Positions 42,054 to 51,182 of a stretch of 64,000 nt of DNA are shown in pieces (within the stretch, counting starts at the first letter, position 1; every line of letters begins with the position of its first letter). The notes under the pieces are model-generated. The model had not been told where the DNA came from. It saw only the letters and a list, made by a program, of their open reading frames with translations, and searched no databases. The stretch covers positions 4,526,001-4,590,000 of the forward strand of contig NZ_CP114413.1 in the NCBI RefSeq assembly GCF_027270315.1. Reading direction: 5' to 3'. The position numbers were made by a program, and so were the translations under genes. The DNA comes from Streptomyces cinnabarinus. Lineage in GTDB: Bacteria > Actinomycetota > Actinomycetes > Streptomycetales > Streptomycetaceae.

Positions 42054-43085
42054 ATGGCGCTCACGCTCTACGTCGACACCGCGCGCTGGCGGGCGCACCA
42101 CAAGCACGTGCAGGAGCAGTTCCCGGGCCTGGTCCCGGTCTGCAAGGGCAACGGCTACGGCTTCGGGCACGAGCGGCTGGCGGAGGAAGCCACGCGGCTC
42201 GGCTCGGACGTCCTCGCCGTGGGCACGACGTACGAGGCCGCGCGCATCAAGGACTGGTTCGGCGGCGACCTGCTGGTCCTGACGCCGTACCGGCGCGGCG
42301 AGGAGCCGGTGCCGCTGCCCGACCGGGTCATCCGCTCGGTGTCCTCCATCGATGGCGTGTACGGCCTCGTGGGCGCCCGGGTGGTGATCGAGGTGATGTC
42401 CTCGATGAAGCGGCACGGCGTCAGCGAGCAGGAACTGTCGCAGTTGCACGCCGCCATAGAGAACGTCCGGCTGGAGGGCTTCGCCATCCACCTGCCGCTG
42501 GACCGCACCGACGGCTCGGACGCCGTCGAGGAGGTCATCGGCTGGATGGACCGGCTGCGCGCGGCGCGGCTGCCGCTGCACACCATGTTCGTCAGCCACC
42601 TCAAGGCCGAGGAACTCGCCCGCCTTCAGCAGCAGTTCCCGCAGACCCGCTTCCGCGCCCGCATCGGCACCCGGCTGTGGCTGGGCGACCACGACGCCAC
42701 GCAGTACAGCGGCGCGGTCCTGGACGTCACTCGCGTCGCCAAGGGCGACCGCTTCGGCTACCGGCAGCAGAAGGCCGCCTCCGACGGCTTCCTGGTCGTC
42801 GTGGCGGGCGGAACCTCGCACGGCGTGGGCCTGGAGGCCCCGAAGGCCCTGCACGGCGTCATGCCGCGCGCCAAGGGAGTCGCCCGCGCCGGTCTCGCCA
42901 CGGTCAACCGGAACCTTTCGCCGTTCGTCTGGGGCGGCAAGCAGCGCTGGTTCGCCGAGCCGCCGCACATGCAGGTCTCCATCCTCTTCGTGCCCTCGGA
43001 CGCGCCGGAGCCGAAGGTCGGCGACGAACTGGTGGCCCATCTGCGCCACACCACCACGCAGTTCGACCGCATCGTCGACCGCTGA
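42054..43085 (+). CDS. Alanine-racemase-like PLP protein
   Basis: 343 aa, fold-type III PLP enzyme. The N-terminal barrel holds the cofactor lysine in VPVCKGNGYGFG near residue 31, matching the family V-K-x-x-x-Y-G-H-G segment with His replaced by Phe. Later RARIGTRLWLG aligns with the conserved barrel end, and FGYRQQK may take the place of the usual catalytic loop. The main alanine racemase of Streptomyces maps elsewhere, so this is probably a paralogue with a different substrate or role. Its place after femX suggests a peptidoglycan job. Confidence 0.75.
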   Translation: MALTLYVDTARWRAHHKHVQEQFPGLVPVCKGNGYGFGHERLAEEATRLGSDVLAVGTTYEAARIKDWFGGDLLVLTPYRRGEEPVPLPDRVIRSVSSIDGVYGLVGARVVIEVMSSMKRHGVSEQELSQLHAAIENVRLEGFAIHLPLDRTDGSDAVEEVIGWMDRLRAARLPLHTMFVSHLKAEELARLQQQFPQTRFRARIGTRLWLGDHDATQYSGAVLDVTRVAKGDRFGYRQQKAASDGFLVVVAGGTSHGVGLEAPKALHGVMPRAKGVARAGLATVNRNLSPFVWGGKQRWFAEPPHMQVSILFVPSDAPEPKVGDELVAHLRHTTTQFDRIVDR

Positions 43086-43108
43086 GCCCGCCTCAGCGGC
43101 ACAACACG

Positions 43109-43142
43109 AAGGCCGTGCACGGGTTCTCCCGCGCACGGCCTT
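43109..43142. terminator. Terminator between the racemase-like and GT87 genes
   Basis: AAGGCCGTGC and GCACGGCCTT form a perfect 10-bp stem with a 14-base loop, followed by TTGT on the plus strand. Confidence 0.85.
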
Positions 43143-43187
43143 TGTCGTTCCGAGGGCGTTCCTGAGGACGCCTCCGAGGGTGTTCGC

Positions 43188-44687
43188 TCAGAGCGAACGC
43201 CCGTCCGGCCCCGGACCGCCCCACTCCACCTGCGGCCCGTCGAAGTGCGCCGCGTGCTTGGGCGGATGGGCCGCGGCGCCGAGCACGAAGACGTCCGGTG
43301 CCCCGTCGAGCACACCGCCCGACGGATCGTCGTCGCCCGCCCGTCGCACCGGGTCCCGCTCGGGCATGAGGATGTCGCGGACGATCATGGCGCACAGGTA
43401 GAGCGTGCCCAGCAGATGCACGCCGATGGCCCAGTGGTAGCCGTCGGTCGGCAGCCCCTTGTGGGCGTCTCCGCTGGTCGTGTACGCGAGGTACATCCAG
43501 ATCCCCAGGAAGTACGCCACCTCGCAGGCCTGCCAGATCAGGAAGTCCCGCCACTTCGGGCGGGCCAGCGCGGCCAGCGGGACCAGCCAGAGCACGTACT
43601 GCGGCGAATAGACCTTGTTGGTGAGGATGAACGCCGCGACGATCAGGAACGCGAGCTGGGCGAAGCGCGGCCGGCGCGGGGCCGTCAGCGTGAGCGCGGC
43701 GACGCCGACACAGCACAGCAGCATCAGGAGCGTGGCCAGCGTGTTGACGGTGTCGGTGCTGATCGGGTCGCTGGAGTTCTGGGCCATGATCAGCCAGAAG
43801 GACCCGAAGTCGACGCCGCGCTCCCGGCTGAACCGGTAGAACTTCGACCAGCCGTCAAAGGCCAGCAGCAGCACCGGGCCGTTCACCACCACCCAGGCGA
43901 CCGCCGTAGCGCCCAGCGCCTTGCCGAAGTCCTTCCACTTGCCCGCGCGCCAGCACAGCACGAGCAGCGCGCCCAGCAGCAGGACGGGGTAGAGCTTGGC
44001 GGCCGTGGCGAGCCCCAGGAGGACGCCGAAGGCGAGCGGACGGCCCCGCGACCACATCAGCATCGCGGCGGCCGTCAGGGCGACGGCCAGCAGGTCCCAG
44101 TTGATGGTCGCGGTGAGCGCGAAGGCCGGTGCCAGCGCCACCAGCAGTCCGTCCCAGGGGCGCCGGGCGTGCGTGCGGGTCACACAGACGGCGATGACGG
44201 CCGCGCAGGCCATCAGCATCCCCGCGTTGACCATCCAGTACCACTGCTCCTGGTGCTGGATGCTGCCGCTGCCCGGTGTGAGCCAGGCGGCGACCTCCAT
44301 GAAGACACCGGTGAGCACCGGGTACTCCAGATACTCCATATCGCCGGAGAGCCGGTCGAAGTACGGCACGAGCCCGTCGGCGAAACCGCGCCCCTGGTAC
44401 AGGTGCGGGATGTCGGAGTAGCAGGCGTGCGTGTACTGCGAGCTGGCGCCGAAGAACCAGTCGCCGTTGTAGCAGGGCGCCTTCTGGACCAGGCCGAGGG
44501 CGAACATGCCGATCGTTACGAGCGCGATGACCCGTACCGGGGTCCACCACGACGTCCCCAGCAGGGCCCGCTGTCCGAGCGGACCGCCGATCAGCTCACT
44601 GCCGCTGCGGGCCACCTCGTCGTCCTTGGTCGGCCGCACCGGGTCCGGCTCGCGCACGCTCGATTGCGTCGTCTCTGCACTGGGCAT
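43188..44687 (-). CDS. GT87-type membrane glycosyltransferase (GT-C fold)
   Basis: 499 aa with about ten hydrophobic helices. The N-terminal 50 residues are soluble. FADGLVPYFDRLSGDMEYLEYPVLTGV is the acidic first-loop region of GT-C enzymes, and ATAAKLYPVLLLGALLVL is characteristic of the GT87 (DUF2029) family. These use polyprenyl-phosphate sugars, often mannose, on the outer face of the membrane, as in mycobacterial lipomannan synthesis. The acceptor here is unknown. ATG 44687 (MPSAETTQ) is favoured; ATG 44696 is an alternative. A longer frame reaching into parS site 10 is discounted. Confidence 0.8.
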   Translation of the reverse strand: MPSAETTQSSVREPDPVRPTKDDEVARSGSELIGGPLGQRALLGTSWWTPVRVIALVTIGMFALGLVQKAPCYNGDWFFGASSQYTHACYSDIPHLYQGRGFADGLVPYFDRLSGDMEYLEYPVLTGVFMEVAAWLTPGSGSIQHQEQWYWMVNAGMLMACAAVIAVCVTRTHARRPWDGLLVALAPAFALTATINWDLLAVALTAAAMLMWSRGRPLAFGVLLGLATAAKLYPVLLLGALLVLCWRAGKWKDFGKALGATAVAWVVVNGPVLLLAFDGWSKFYRFSRERGVDFGSFWLIMAQNSSDPISTDTVNTLATLLMLLCCVGVAALTLTAPRRPRFAQLAFLIVAAFILTNKVYSPQYVLWLVPLAALARPKWRDFLIWQACEVAYFLGIWMYLAYTTSGDAHKGLPTDGYHWAIGVHLLGTLYLCAMIVRDILMPERDPVRRAGDDDPSGGVLDGAPDVFVLGAAAHPPKHAAHFDGPQVEWGGPGPDGRSL

Positions 44688-44725
44688 GGGGCACATCCTG
44701 CCGTACAAGCCTGGGAATACGCCGA

Positions 44726-44756
44726 GGGCCGCCGCACCTGGTCGGTGCGACGGCCC
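44726..44756 (-). terminator. Terminator of the PBP gene
   Basis: GGGCCG/CGGCCC and CGCACC/GGTGCG form a 13-position stem with one C-A mismatch and a five-base loop, just after parS site 10 in the direction of PBP transcription. Confidence 0.6.
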
Positions 44757-44758
44757 AT

Positions 44759-44772
44759 GTTTCACGTGAAAC
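44759..44772. other. parS: parS site 10 (exact)
   Basis: Exact GTTTCACGTGAAAC between the PBP stop and the GT87 start, both on the minus strand. Confidence 0.92.
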
Positions 44773-44841
44773 ACCCGCGCCGGACGATATGGCGTCCAAC
44801 CGGACGCCCACCGGATCCCCGGCCGGTCGGGTCACCCAGGG

Positions 44842-47538
44842 CTAGCCGGTCGAGTCCCCGCCTCCGAAGAGGCCTCCGTTGCCGTTGCCGTTGCCGTTGG
44901 TGGTACCCGAGGTATCCGTGGGCGTGGGCGATGGTGTCACGCCCCCGTCCGTACCGCCGTTGTCGGTCCCGCCGGTGGTCTCCTCGCAGCCGAAGAAGTC
45001 ACACTCCGGCTCGGACTCCGTAGGCTTCGGATTGGGCTTGGTCCTGGTCGGCGTCGGGGTCGGAGTCGGGCTGGCCTCCTCCGTCTCGCTGGCCGTGGGA
45101 GTCGGCGTCGGGGACGGGACATCGTTGATGACCTCGCCGATGGGCTCCGGGACCGGGAATCCCTTCGCCGGCTGCCCCTTCAGCGCCTGCTCCATGTAGT
45201 CGTGCCAGATCTCGGACGGGAACGAGGCACCGTGGATCGACGTCTGGTCACCCGTGCCGTACATCTCCAGGAACTTACGGTTCTTGATGGTCTCGTCATC
45301 GGGGTACCGGAACATGCTGATCGCGGTCGACAGCTGCGGGGTGTACCCGACGAACCAGGCCGACTTGTTGCCGTCGGTCGTACCGGTCTTGCCAGCCACC
45401 TCACGACCGCTCAGCTGGGCGTTCGTACCCGTACCCTTCTCGACCACGGTCTTCAGCACGTCGGTGACGTTGTCGGCCACCTGAGCGGTGAAGGCCTGCT
45501 CCGTCTCGTCCTCGTGCTTGTAGATCGTGCCGTCCTTGGACTTGACCTCGGTCACGGAGTACGGATCACGCTGCTTGCCGCTGGCCGCGAAGGTGGCGTA
45601 CGAGCCCGCCATGCGGATCGCACTGGGCTCGGAGATGCCGATGGAGAAGGACGGGAACGTGGTTCCGGTCAGGCTGCTCTCCAGGATGCCCGCGTCGACC
45701 GCTGCCTCCTTCACTTTGTCCAGACCGACGTCCATGCCGAGCTGCACGAAGGCGGAGTTCGCCGAGAACTGCATCGCGGTGCGCAGGTCGACCTGGTAGT
45801 TCGGCGGATCACCGAGCGACTCGTCACCGTCGTTGGCCTGGAGCCACTCCTTGCCCTTGTCGTCCTGCCAGACGTTGCCGTCGTACTCCTCGATCTTGAG
45901 GTCGTTCTCACCGCTGTACAGGCTCTTCGGGGACACCTTGGTCCGCTCGTCCTGTGCCTGCGTCTCGCCCAGCTCGGGATCCCGGACGCCCCACTTCATG
46001 GCGGCCGCGAGGACGAACGGCTTGAACGTCGAACCCACCTGGGCGCCGGTGACATCGGCGTTGTTGGTGAAGTGCGTGGTCGCGTCCGTACCGCCGTAGA
46101 TCGCCCTGATGGCGCCCGTCGCCGGGTCCACCGAAGCACCGCCGAACTGGACGTGCTTGTCCGTCTTCGGGCGCTTCTTGGGGTCGATGTTCGCCTTCTC
46201 GACCTTCTTGACGGCGGCTTCGAGCGCCTTGACCTTCTTCTTGTCGAAGGTCGTGTAGATCGAGTAGCCGCCCTGCTGGAGATCGTCCGCGGTGATGTTC
46301 GTGTTGTTGATGACGTTCGCCTTGGCGAGGTCGACGAGATAGCCGACCTGCCCGCTCAGCGCGGTGTTGGCGCGGGGGTTCTGGGTCGCGGGCAGCTCCT
46401 GGAACTTCGCCCGGTCGGTCGCGCTGAGGTGGCCGTACTCGACCATCTTGTCCAGGGTGTCCTGCATCTGGATCTTGGCCCGGCGGCTGTTGGCATCAGC
46501 GGTCGCGGCCGGGTCGACGGACGTCGCGCCCGCCGGGTCGTAATAGGTGGCGCCCTTGAGCATGGCGGCGAGGAAAGCGCACTGCCCCGTGCTCAGGTCG
46601 ACCGAGTCCTTGTTGAAGTACGCCCGTGAGGCGGCCTGGATGCCGTAGGCGCCGCGGCCGTAGTAGGCGGAGTTCAGATAGCCCGCCATGATCTCGTCCT
46701 TGGAGACGCTGGCGCCCACCTTGACCGACACGAAGATCTCCTGGAACTTGCGGGAGATCGTCTGGGACTGGTCGTCCAGCATCGCGTTCTTGACGTACTG
46801 CTGCGTGATCGTGGAGCCACCCTGCGTCTCACCGCCCCGGGCCATGTTGAACACGGCTCGGGCGATGCCCTTGGGGTCGATGCCGCTGTCCTCGTAGAAG
46901 GTCTTGTTCTCCTGCGAGATCACCGCGTTGCGCATGTCCGCGGGGATCTGGTCGAGGTTCACGATCTGGCGGTTGATCTCGCCACCCGTGGCGACCATCT
47001 CGGTGCCGTCGGACCAGTAGAAGACGTTGTTCTGCGCCTCGGCGGTGTCGGCCACGACGGGGATGCCCACCATCGCGTAGCCGATGCCCGCGATGGCCAC
47101 CAGGCTGCCCAGGAAGCTGAGGCACAGACCGGACATGAGCTTCCAGGACGGCACCCAGCGACGCCAGCCGTCCTTGCCCACGCGCGGATAGTCGATGAAC
47201 CGCTTCCTGTCGGGAACCGCGGCCCTGCCCCGGCCCCGGCCGGGACCGCTCGGTCCTCCCGGGCCCCGTCGGCCCGGCTCGGGCGCTCTGCGGCGACCGC
47301 CTCCGGTCGCCCTCTGGGCCGCGCGGCGGGCTTCGGCGCGACCGCCGGGCAGCCGCTCGTCACCACCCCGGCCGTACGACTCCGCCCCGTGGGAGCTCGT
47401 CCCGTAGGCATCGGCGGGTGACCCGGTGGCGCCTCGCGGTGCCGCGCGGCGGCCGGAGGACGGGCCGGACTGGCCGCGTCGGGCCGCGGCACGTCCGCCT
47501 CCCTGCGGCTGCGGCGGTTTGCGACGGTGCTCGCTCAT
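44842..47538 (-). CDS. Bifunctional class A penicillin-binding protein
   Basis: 898 aa. Residues 1-120 are a basic Gly/Arg-rich cytoplasmic tail, then a membrane anchor near 125-150 (LMSGLCLSFLGSLVAIAGIG). The glycosyltransferase domain has ENKTFYEDSGIDPKGI and GGSTITQQYVKN. The transpeptidase domain has the active-site STFK, SAN and KTGTTDGN motifs. The last 100 residues are Pro/Thr repeats then an acidic tract with C-x3-F-x2-C (ECDFFGCEE). It polymerises and cross-links glycan at the cell surface. ATG 47538 has GAGGAG ten bases upstream; the frame extends to 47637 without support. Confidence 0.94.
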   Translation of the reverse strand: MSEHRRKPPQPQGGGRAAARRGQSGPSSGRRAAPRGATGSPADAYGTSSHGAESYGRGGDERLPGGRAEARRAAQRATGGGRRRAPEPGRRGPGGPSGPGRGRGRAAVPDRKRFIDYPRVGKDGWRRWVPSWKLMSGLCLSFLGSLVAIAGIGYAMVGIPVVADTAEAQNNVFYWSDGTEMVATGGEINRQIVNLDQIPADMRNAVISQENKTFYEDSGIDPKGIARAVFNMARGGETQGGSTITQQYVKNAMLDDQSQTISRKFQEIFVSVKVGASVSKDEIMAGYLNSAYYGRGAYGIQAASRAYFNKDSVDLSTGQCAFLAAMLKGATYYDPAGATSVDPAATADANSRRAKIQMQDTLDKMVEYGHLSATDRAKFQELPATQNPRANTALSGQVGYLVDLAKANVINNTNITADDLQQGGYSIYTTFDKKKVKALEAAVKKVEKANIDPKKRPKTDKHVQFGGASVDPATGAIRAIYGGTDATTHFTNNADVTGAQVGSTFKPFVLAAAMKWGVRDPELGETQAQDERTKVSPKSLYSGENDLKIEEYDGNVWQDDKGKEWLQANDGDESLGDPPNYQVDLRTAMQFSANSAFVQLGMDVGLDKVKEAAVDAGILESSLTGTTFPSFSIGISEPSAIRMAGSYATFAASGKQRDPYSVTEVKSKDGTIYKHEDETEQAFTAQVADNVTDVLKTVVEKGTGTNAQLSGREVAGKTGTTDGNKSAWFVGYTPQLSTAISMFRYPDDETIKNRKFLEMYGTGDQTSIHGASFPSEIWHDYMEQALKGQPAKGFPVPEPIGEVINDVPSPTPTPTASETEEASPTPTPTPTRTKPNPKPTESEPECDFFGCEETTGGTDNGGTDGGVTPSPTPTDTSGTTNGNGNGNGGLFGGGDSTG

Positions 47539-47811
47539 GGAACGACTACTCCTCGGGCAGGCGCACCCGTGTGACGCGCCTGGAAACGGCGGCAAGTTTC
47601 CGGTCCCCCCGAAGTACGGATGTGGTCGCTTCCGCATTCACCCGTACTGCACCGGGGACGATGACGCCCCCAAGCGTCACTTGGTTCCCGGTGGTGTGCA
47701 TGGCGCACAGACTACGCACCGTCAAAACCTGCCGAGCCCCGAAGTTCACCCCAAACCGGGCAACTCGCATCCCATGAATCAGTGATGTGATCCCGTTCAC
47801 CATCCTCCCTC

Positions 47812-47840
47812 TTGTCGCATGCGGAAGGCCGTTCTATCGT
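47812..47840 (+). promoter_or_regulatory. padR promoter
   Basis: TTGTCG (47812-47817) and TATCGT (47835-47840) are 17 bases apart; the expected start point near 47847 falls inside the palindromic operator. Confidence 0.7.
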
Positions 47841-47843
47841 CTA

Positions 47844-47864
47844 GATGTATCGAGTCGATACATC
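47844..47864. promoter_or_regulatory. Perfect 21-bp PadR operator
   Basis: GATGTATCGA and TCGATACATC are perfect complements around a single G. The ATGTAT/ATACAT ends match the known PadR-family operator type (ATGT-N8-ACAT). It covers the predicted transcription start, so bound PadR would block its own gene and probably the downstream ino1. Confidence 0.85.
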
Positions 47865-47893
47865 AGCGCGAGATAAGGCGAGGAGGCGAGAGG

Positions 47894-48577
47894 ATGAGCC
47901 GGCGTTCCGGGATCCTTGAGTTCGCCGTACTCGGCCTGCTCCGCGAATCTCCGATGCACGGCTACGAGCTGCGCAAACGACTCAATACGTCACTGGGAGT
48001 GTTCCGTGCGTTCAGCTACGGAACCCTCTATCCCTGCCTCAAGACGCTGGTCGCCAACGGCTGGTTGATCGAAGAGCCGGGGAACGCACCCGAGGACGCC
48101 CTCGCAGCGTCCCTCGCCGGCCGCCGCGCCAAGATCGTCTACCGGTTGACGGCGGAAGGTAAGGAGCACTTCGAGGACCTGCTCTCCCAGACCGGGCCCG
48201 ACGCGTACGAGGACGAGCACTTCGCCGCCCGGTTCGCCTTCTTCGGACAGACCTCGCGCGATGTCCGCATGCGCGTGCTGGAGGGCCGCCGCAGCCGCTT
48301 GGAGGAGCGGCTGGAGAAGATGCGCGCCTCGCTGGCGCGCACCCGGGAGCGCCTCGACGACTACACGCTTGAGCTCCAGCGCCACGGGATGGAGTCCGTG
48401 GAGCGCGAAGTGCGCTGGCTGAACGAGCTCATCGAGAGCGAGCGGGCCGGGAGGGACCTCAAGGGGTCCGCCACCGGGGGGCCCGCTCAACAGGACACCA
48501 CATTTGGAGCGACGGGCGGTCTGCCCCGTCCCGGGGACGACCCCGGGACGGATACGCCCGACGACACCGCCACGTGA
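47894..48577 (+). CDS. PadR-family transcriptional regulator
   Basis: 227 aa. The winged helix is at the N-terminus (ILEFAVLGLLRESPMHGYELRKRLN, FSYGTLYPCLKTLVANGWL). A long helical C-terminal domain for dimerisation includes RLEERLEKMRASLARTRERLDDY. A 40-residue Gly/Thr/Pro tail follows. ATG has GAGGCGAGAGG upstream. It is followed after 44 bases by ino1 on the same strand, which may be cotranscribed and autoregulated with it. Confidence 0.9.
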   Translation: MSRRSGILEFAVLGLLRESPMHGYELRKRLNTSLGVFRAFSYGTLYPCLKTLVANGWLIEEPGNAPEDALAASLAGRRAKIVYRLTAEGKEHFEDLLSQTGPDAYEDEHFAARFAFFGQTSRDVRMRVLEGRRSRLEERLEKMRASLARTRERLDDYTLELQRHGMESVEREVRWLNELIESERAGRDLKGSATGGPAQQDTTFGATGGLPRPGDDPGTDTPDDTAT

Positions 48578-48621
48578 GAGCCCACTCAGGGCCTCACTCG
48601 TACACACAGGGAGCAACCGGA

Positions 48622-49704
48622 ATGGGTTCGGTTCGCGTAGCCATCGTTGGCGTGGGCAACTGCGCCGCGTCGCTGGTGCAGGGCGTCGAGTACTACAAGG
48701 ACGCCGACCCGGCGTCCAAGGTCCCGGGCCTGATGCACGTCCAGTTCGGCGAGTACCACGTCGGTGACGTGGAGTTCGTCGCGGCCTTCGACGTCGACTC
48801 GAAGAAGGTCGGCCTCGACCTCGCGGACGCCATCGGCGCCTCCGAGAACAACACCATCAAGATCTGCGACGTGCCGAACTCCGGCGTGACGGTCCAGCGC
48901 GGCCACACCCTCGACGGTCTCGGCAAGTACTACCGCCAGACCATCGAGGAGTCCGCCGAGGAGCCGGTCGACGTCGTCCAGATCCTCAAGGACAAGCAGG
49001 TCGACGTTCTCGTCTGCTACCTGCCCGTCGGCTCCGAGGACGCGGCGAAGTTCTACGCCCAGTGCGCCATCGACGCCAAGGTCGCCTTCGTCAACGCCCT
49101 CCCGGTCTTCATCGCCGGCACCAAGGAGTGGGCGGACAAGTTCACCGAGGCGGGCGTCCCGATCGTCGGTGACGACATCAAGTCGCAGGTCGGCGCCACC
49201 ATCACGCACCGCGTCATGGCGAAGCTGTTCGAGGACCGTGGTGTGCGCCTGGAGCGCACCATGCAGCTGAACGTCGGCGGCAACATGGACTTCAAGAACA
49301 TGCTCGAGCGGGACCGCCTCGAGTCCAAGAAGATCTCCAAGACGCAGGCCGTCACCTCGCAGATCCCCGACCGGGACCTGGGCGAGAAGAACGTCCACAT
49401 CGGCCCGTCCGACTACGTCGCGTGGCTCGACGACCGCAAGTGGGCCTACGTCCGCCTGGAGGGCCGCGCGTTCGGCGACGTCCCGCTGAACCTGGAGTAC
49501 AAGCTCGAGGTCTGGGACTCCCCGAACTCCGCGGGTGTCATCATCGACGCCCTGCGCGCCGCGAAGATCGCCAAGGACCGCGGCATCGGCGGCCCGATCC
49601 TGTCGGCGTCCTCGTACTTCATGAAGTCCCCGCCGGTGCAGTACTTCGACGACGAGGCCCTCGACAACGTCGAGAAGTTCATCAAGGGCGAGGTCGAGCG
49701 CTAA
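48622..49704 (+). CDS. ino1: Inositol-3-phosphate synthase
   Basis: 360 aa, the actinobacterial size. The N-terminal Rossmann motif VAIVGVGNCAASLVQG binds NAD+, and GDDIKSQVGATITHR with NMDFKNML and SKKISKTQAV are family signatures. It turns glucose 6-phosphate into inositol 3-phosphate, the precursor of mycothiol and phosphatidylinositol. Start ATG follows AGGGAG at eight bases. Regulation by the upstream PadR is likely. Confidence 0.95.
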   Translation: MGSVRVAIVGVGNCAASLVQGVEYYKDADPASKVPGLMHVQFGEYHVGDVEFVAAFDVDSKKVGLDLADAIGASENNTIKICDVPNSGVTVQRGHTLDGLGKYYRQTIEESAEEPVDVVQILKDKQVDVLVCYLPVGSEDAAKFYAQCAIDAKVAFVNALPVFIAGTKEWADKFTEAGVPIVGDDIKSQVGATITHRVMAKLFEDRGVRLERTMQLNVGGNMDFKNMLERDRLESKKISKTQAVTSQIPDRDLGEKNVHIGPSDYVAWLDDRKWAYVRLEGRAFGDVPLNLEYKLEVWDSPNSAGVIIDALRAAKIAKDRGIGGPILSASSYFMKSPPVQYFDDEALDNVEKFIKGEVER

Positions 49705-49737
49705 GCGCCGCGTCAGTCTGCTCCTGCCAGAGCCGAG

Positions 49738-49770
49738 AAGGGTCCCCGGGTCGTACGGCCCGGGGGCCTT
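49738..49770 (+). terminator. Terminator after ino1
   Basis: AAGGGTCCCCGGG and CCCGGGGGCCTT form a long GC-rich stem with one T-G wobble around an eight-base loop, followed by TCCC. Confidence 0.75.
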
Positions 49771-49792
49771 CCCGTATGTGAGGCTGAGCCCC

Positions 49793-51055
49793 ATGTCCGT
49801 CGCCCGCGACCTGCGTGTCCTGCTGCGCTTCGGTAACTTCAGGCGTCTGCTCGCGCTCCGGCTGCTCTCCCAGGGCGCCGACGGCGTCTATCAGGTCGCG
49901 CTCGCCACCTACGTCGTCTTCTCCCCCGAGAAACAGACCTCGGCCGCCGCGATCGCCTCCGCGATGGCGGTCCTGCTCCTGCCGTACTCCCTCGTCGGCC
50001 CCTTCGCCGGAGTCCTCCTGGACCGCTGGGAACGCCGCCAGGTCTTCCTCTACGGCAGCCTCCTGCGCGCCCTGCTGGCGGCGGTGACAGCGGTGCTGAT
50101 CCTCAGCCCCACCCCGGACTGGCTCTTCTACGTCTCCGCCCTGTGCGTCACCGCCGTCAACCGCTTCATCCTCTCCGGCCTCTCCGCCGCCCTTCCCCGC
50201 GTCGTCGACGAAGAGCGCCTGGTGATGGCCAACTCCCTGTCCCCGACGGCCGGAACGCTCGCCGCGACCGTGGGCGGCGGCCTCGCCTTCGTCGTACGGC
50301 TGCTGGTGTCGGACTCCGACGCGGCCGTCGTGCTGGTCGGCGCGGCCCTGTATCTGTGCGCGGCGCTCGCGTCCCTGCGCATGTCACGGGATCTGCTGGG
50401 CCCCGACCGGGAGTTGGTACGGCCCGAACTGCGCACCGCCCTCGCCGGCACCGCGCGCGATCTGGTGGCGGGGGTACGCCATCTGGCCGCACCGCCACGC
50501 CGGGAGGCGGCCTGGGCGCTCGGCGCGATGACCCTGATGCGCTTCTGCTACGGCGCCCTGCTGGTCATGCTGCTGATGCTGTGCCGGTACACCTTCTCCA
50601 CCACCACGGACGACGGACTGGCGCTGCTGGGCCTGGCGTTGGCCATCTCCGGCGCGGGCTTCTTCACGGCGGCCGTGCTGACGCCGTGGGCGGCACAGCG
50701 GCTCGGGCCCGGCCGCTGGATCGTCGTGTGCGCCGGGACCGCGGCGGTGCTGGAACCCGCGCTGGGGCTGCCGTTCGCCACCGCGCCCATGCTCGCCGCG
50801 GCGTTCGTCCTCGGACTCACCACCCAGGGCGCGAAAATCGCCACGGACACCGTCGTCCAGTCCTCGGTGGAGGACGGCTACCGCGGCCGCGTCTTCTCCC
50901 TGTACGACGTCCTGTTCAACGTCGCTTTCGTCGGCGCGGCCGGAGTTGCCGCCCTGATACTGCCTCCTGACGGCCGTTCGGCACCGCTGGTGGTAACAGT
51001 CGCCGTTATCTACGGAGCGGTTGCGGTGGCTATGGCCCGCTTTGAGCGCCGATAA
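49793..51055 (+). CDS. MFS transporter
   Basis: 420 aa with eleven to twelve hydrophobic helices. LRFGNFRRLLALRLLSQGADGVYQ at the N-terminus and GPFAGVLLDRWERRQVFLYGSLLRA (motif A-like loop) place it with the MFS_3/enterobactin-exporter-type carriers. RLVMANSLSPTAGTLAATVGGGL is typical. Direction and substrate unknown. ATG 49793 is preceded by GAGGCT seven bases upstream and is probably leaderless; GTG 49778 is an alternative. Confidence 0.82.
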   Translation: MSVARDLRVLLRFGNFRRLLALRLLSQGADGVYQVALATYVVFSPEKQTSAAAIASAMAVLLLPYSLVGPFAGVLLDRWERRQVFLYGSLLRALLAAVTAVLILSPTPDWLFYVSALCVTAVNRFILSGLSAALPRVVDEERLVMANSLSPTAGTLAATVGGGLAFVVRLLVSDSDAAVVLVGAALYLCAALASLRMSRDLLGPDRELVRPELRTALAGTARDLVAGVRHLAAPPRREAAWALGAMTLMRFCYGALLVMLLMLCRYTFSTTTDDGLALLGLALAISGAGFFTAAVLTPWAAQRLGPGRWIVVCAGTAAVLEPALGLPFATAPMLAAAFVLGLTTQGAKIATDTVVQSSVEDGYRGRVFSLYDVLFNVAFVGAAGVAALILPPDGRSAPLVVTVAVIYGAVAVAMARFERR

Positions 51056-51182
51056 GTGTCACATCAATGCCACAGAGGCCCTCCTGACTACTGGTGTGTC
51101 AGTGGGGCCCGATAACTTACGTGGGTCTTACGCGCGCTCCGCTCGCGTCACTCACCCATGTTCTTTCTAGGGGGACCCCCAA

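Larger units (their letters stand above)
47539..47893. other. Divergent region between PBP and padR
   Basis: 355 bases. The right half carries the padR promoter and operator annotated separately. On the PBP side TAGTCT (complement of 47710-47715) is a possible -10. GGAAAC-N8-GTTTCC at 47581-47600 is a short inverted repeat in the PBP leader. No further gene is seen. Confidence 0.4.

Noticed and set aside
47581..47600. GGAAAC-N8-GTTTCC in the PBP leader as a parS variant
   Set aside because: It lacks the central CACGTG that defines parS.
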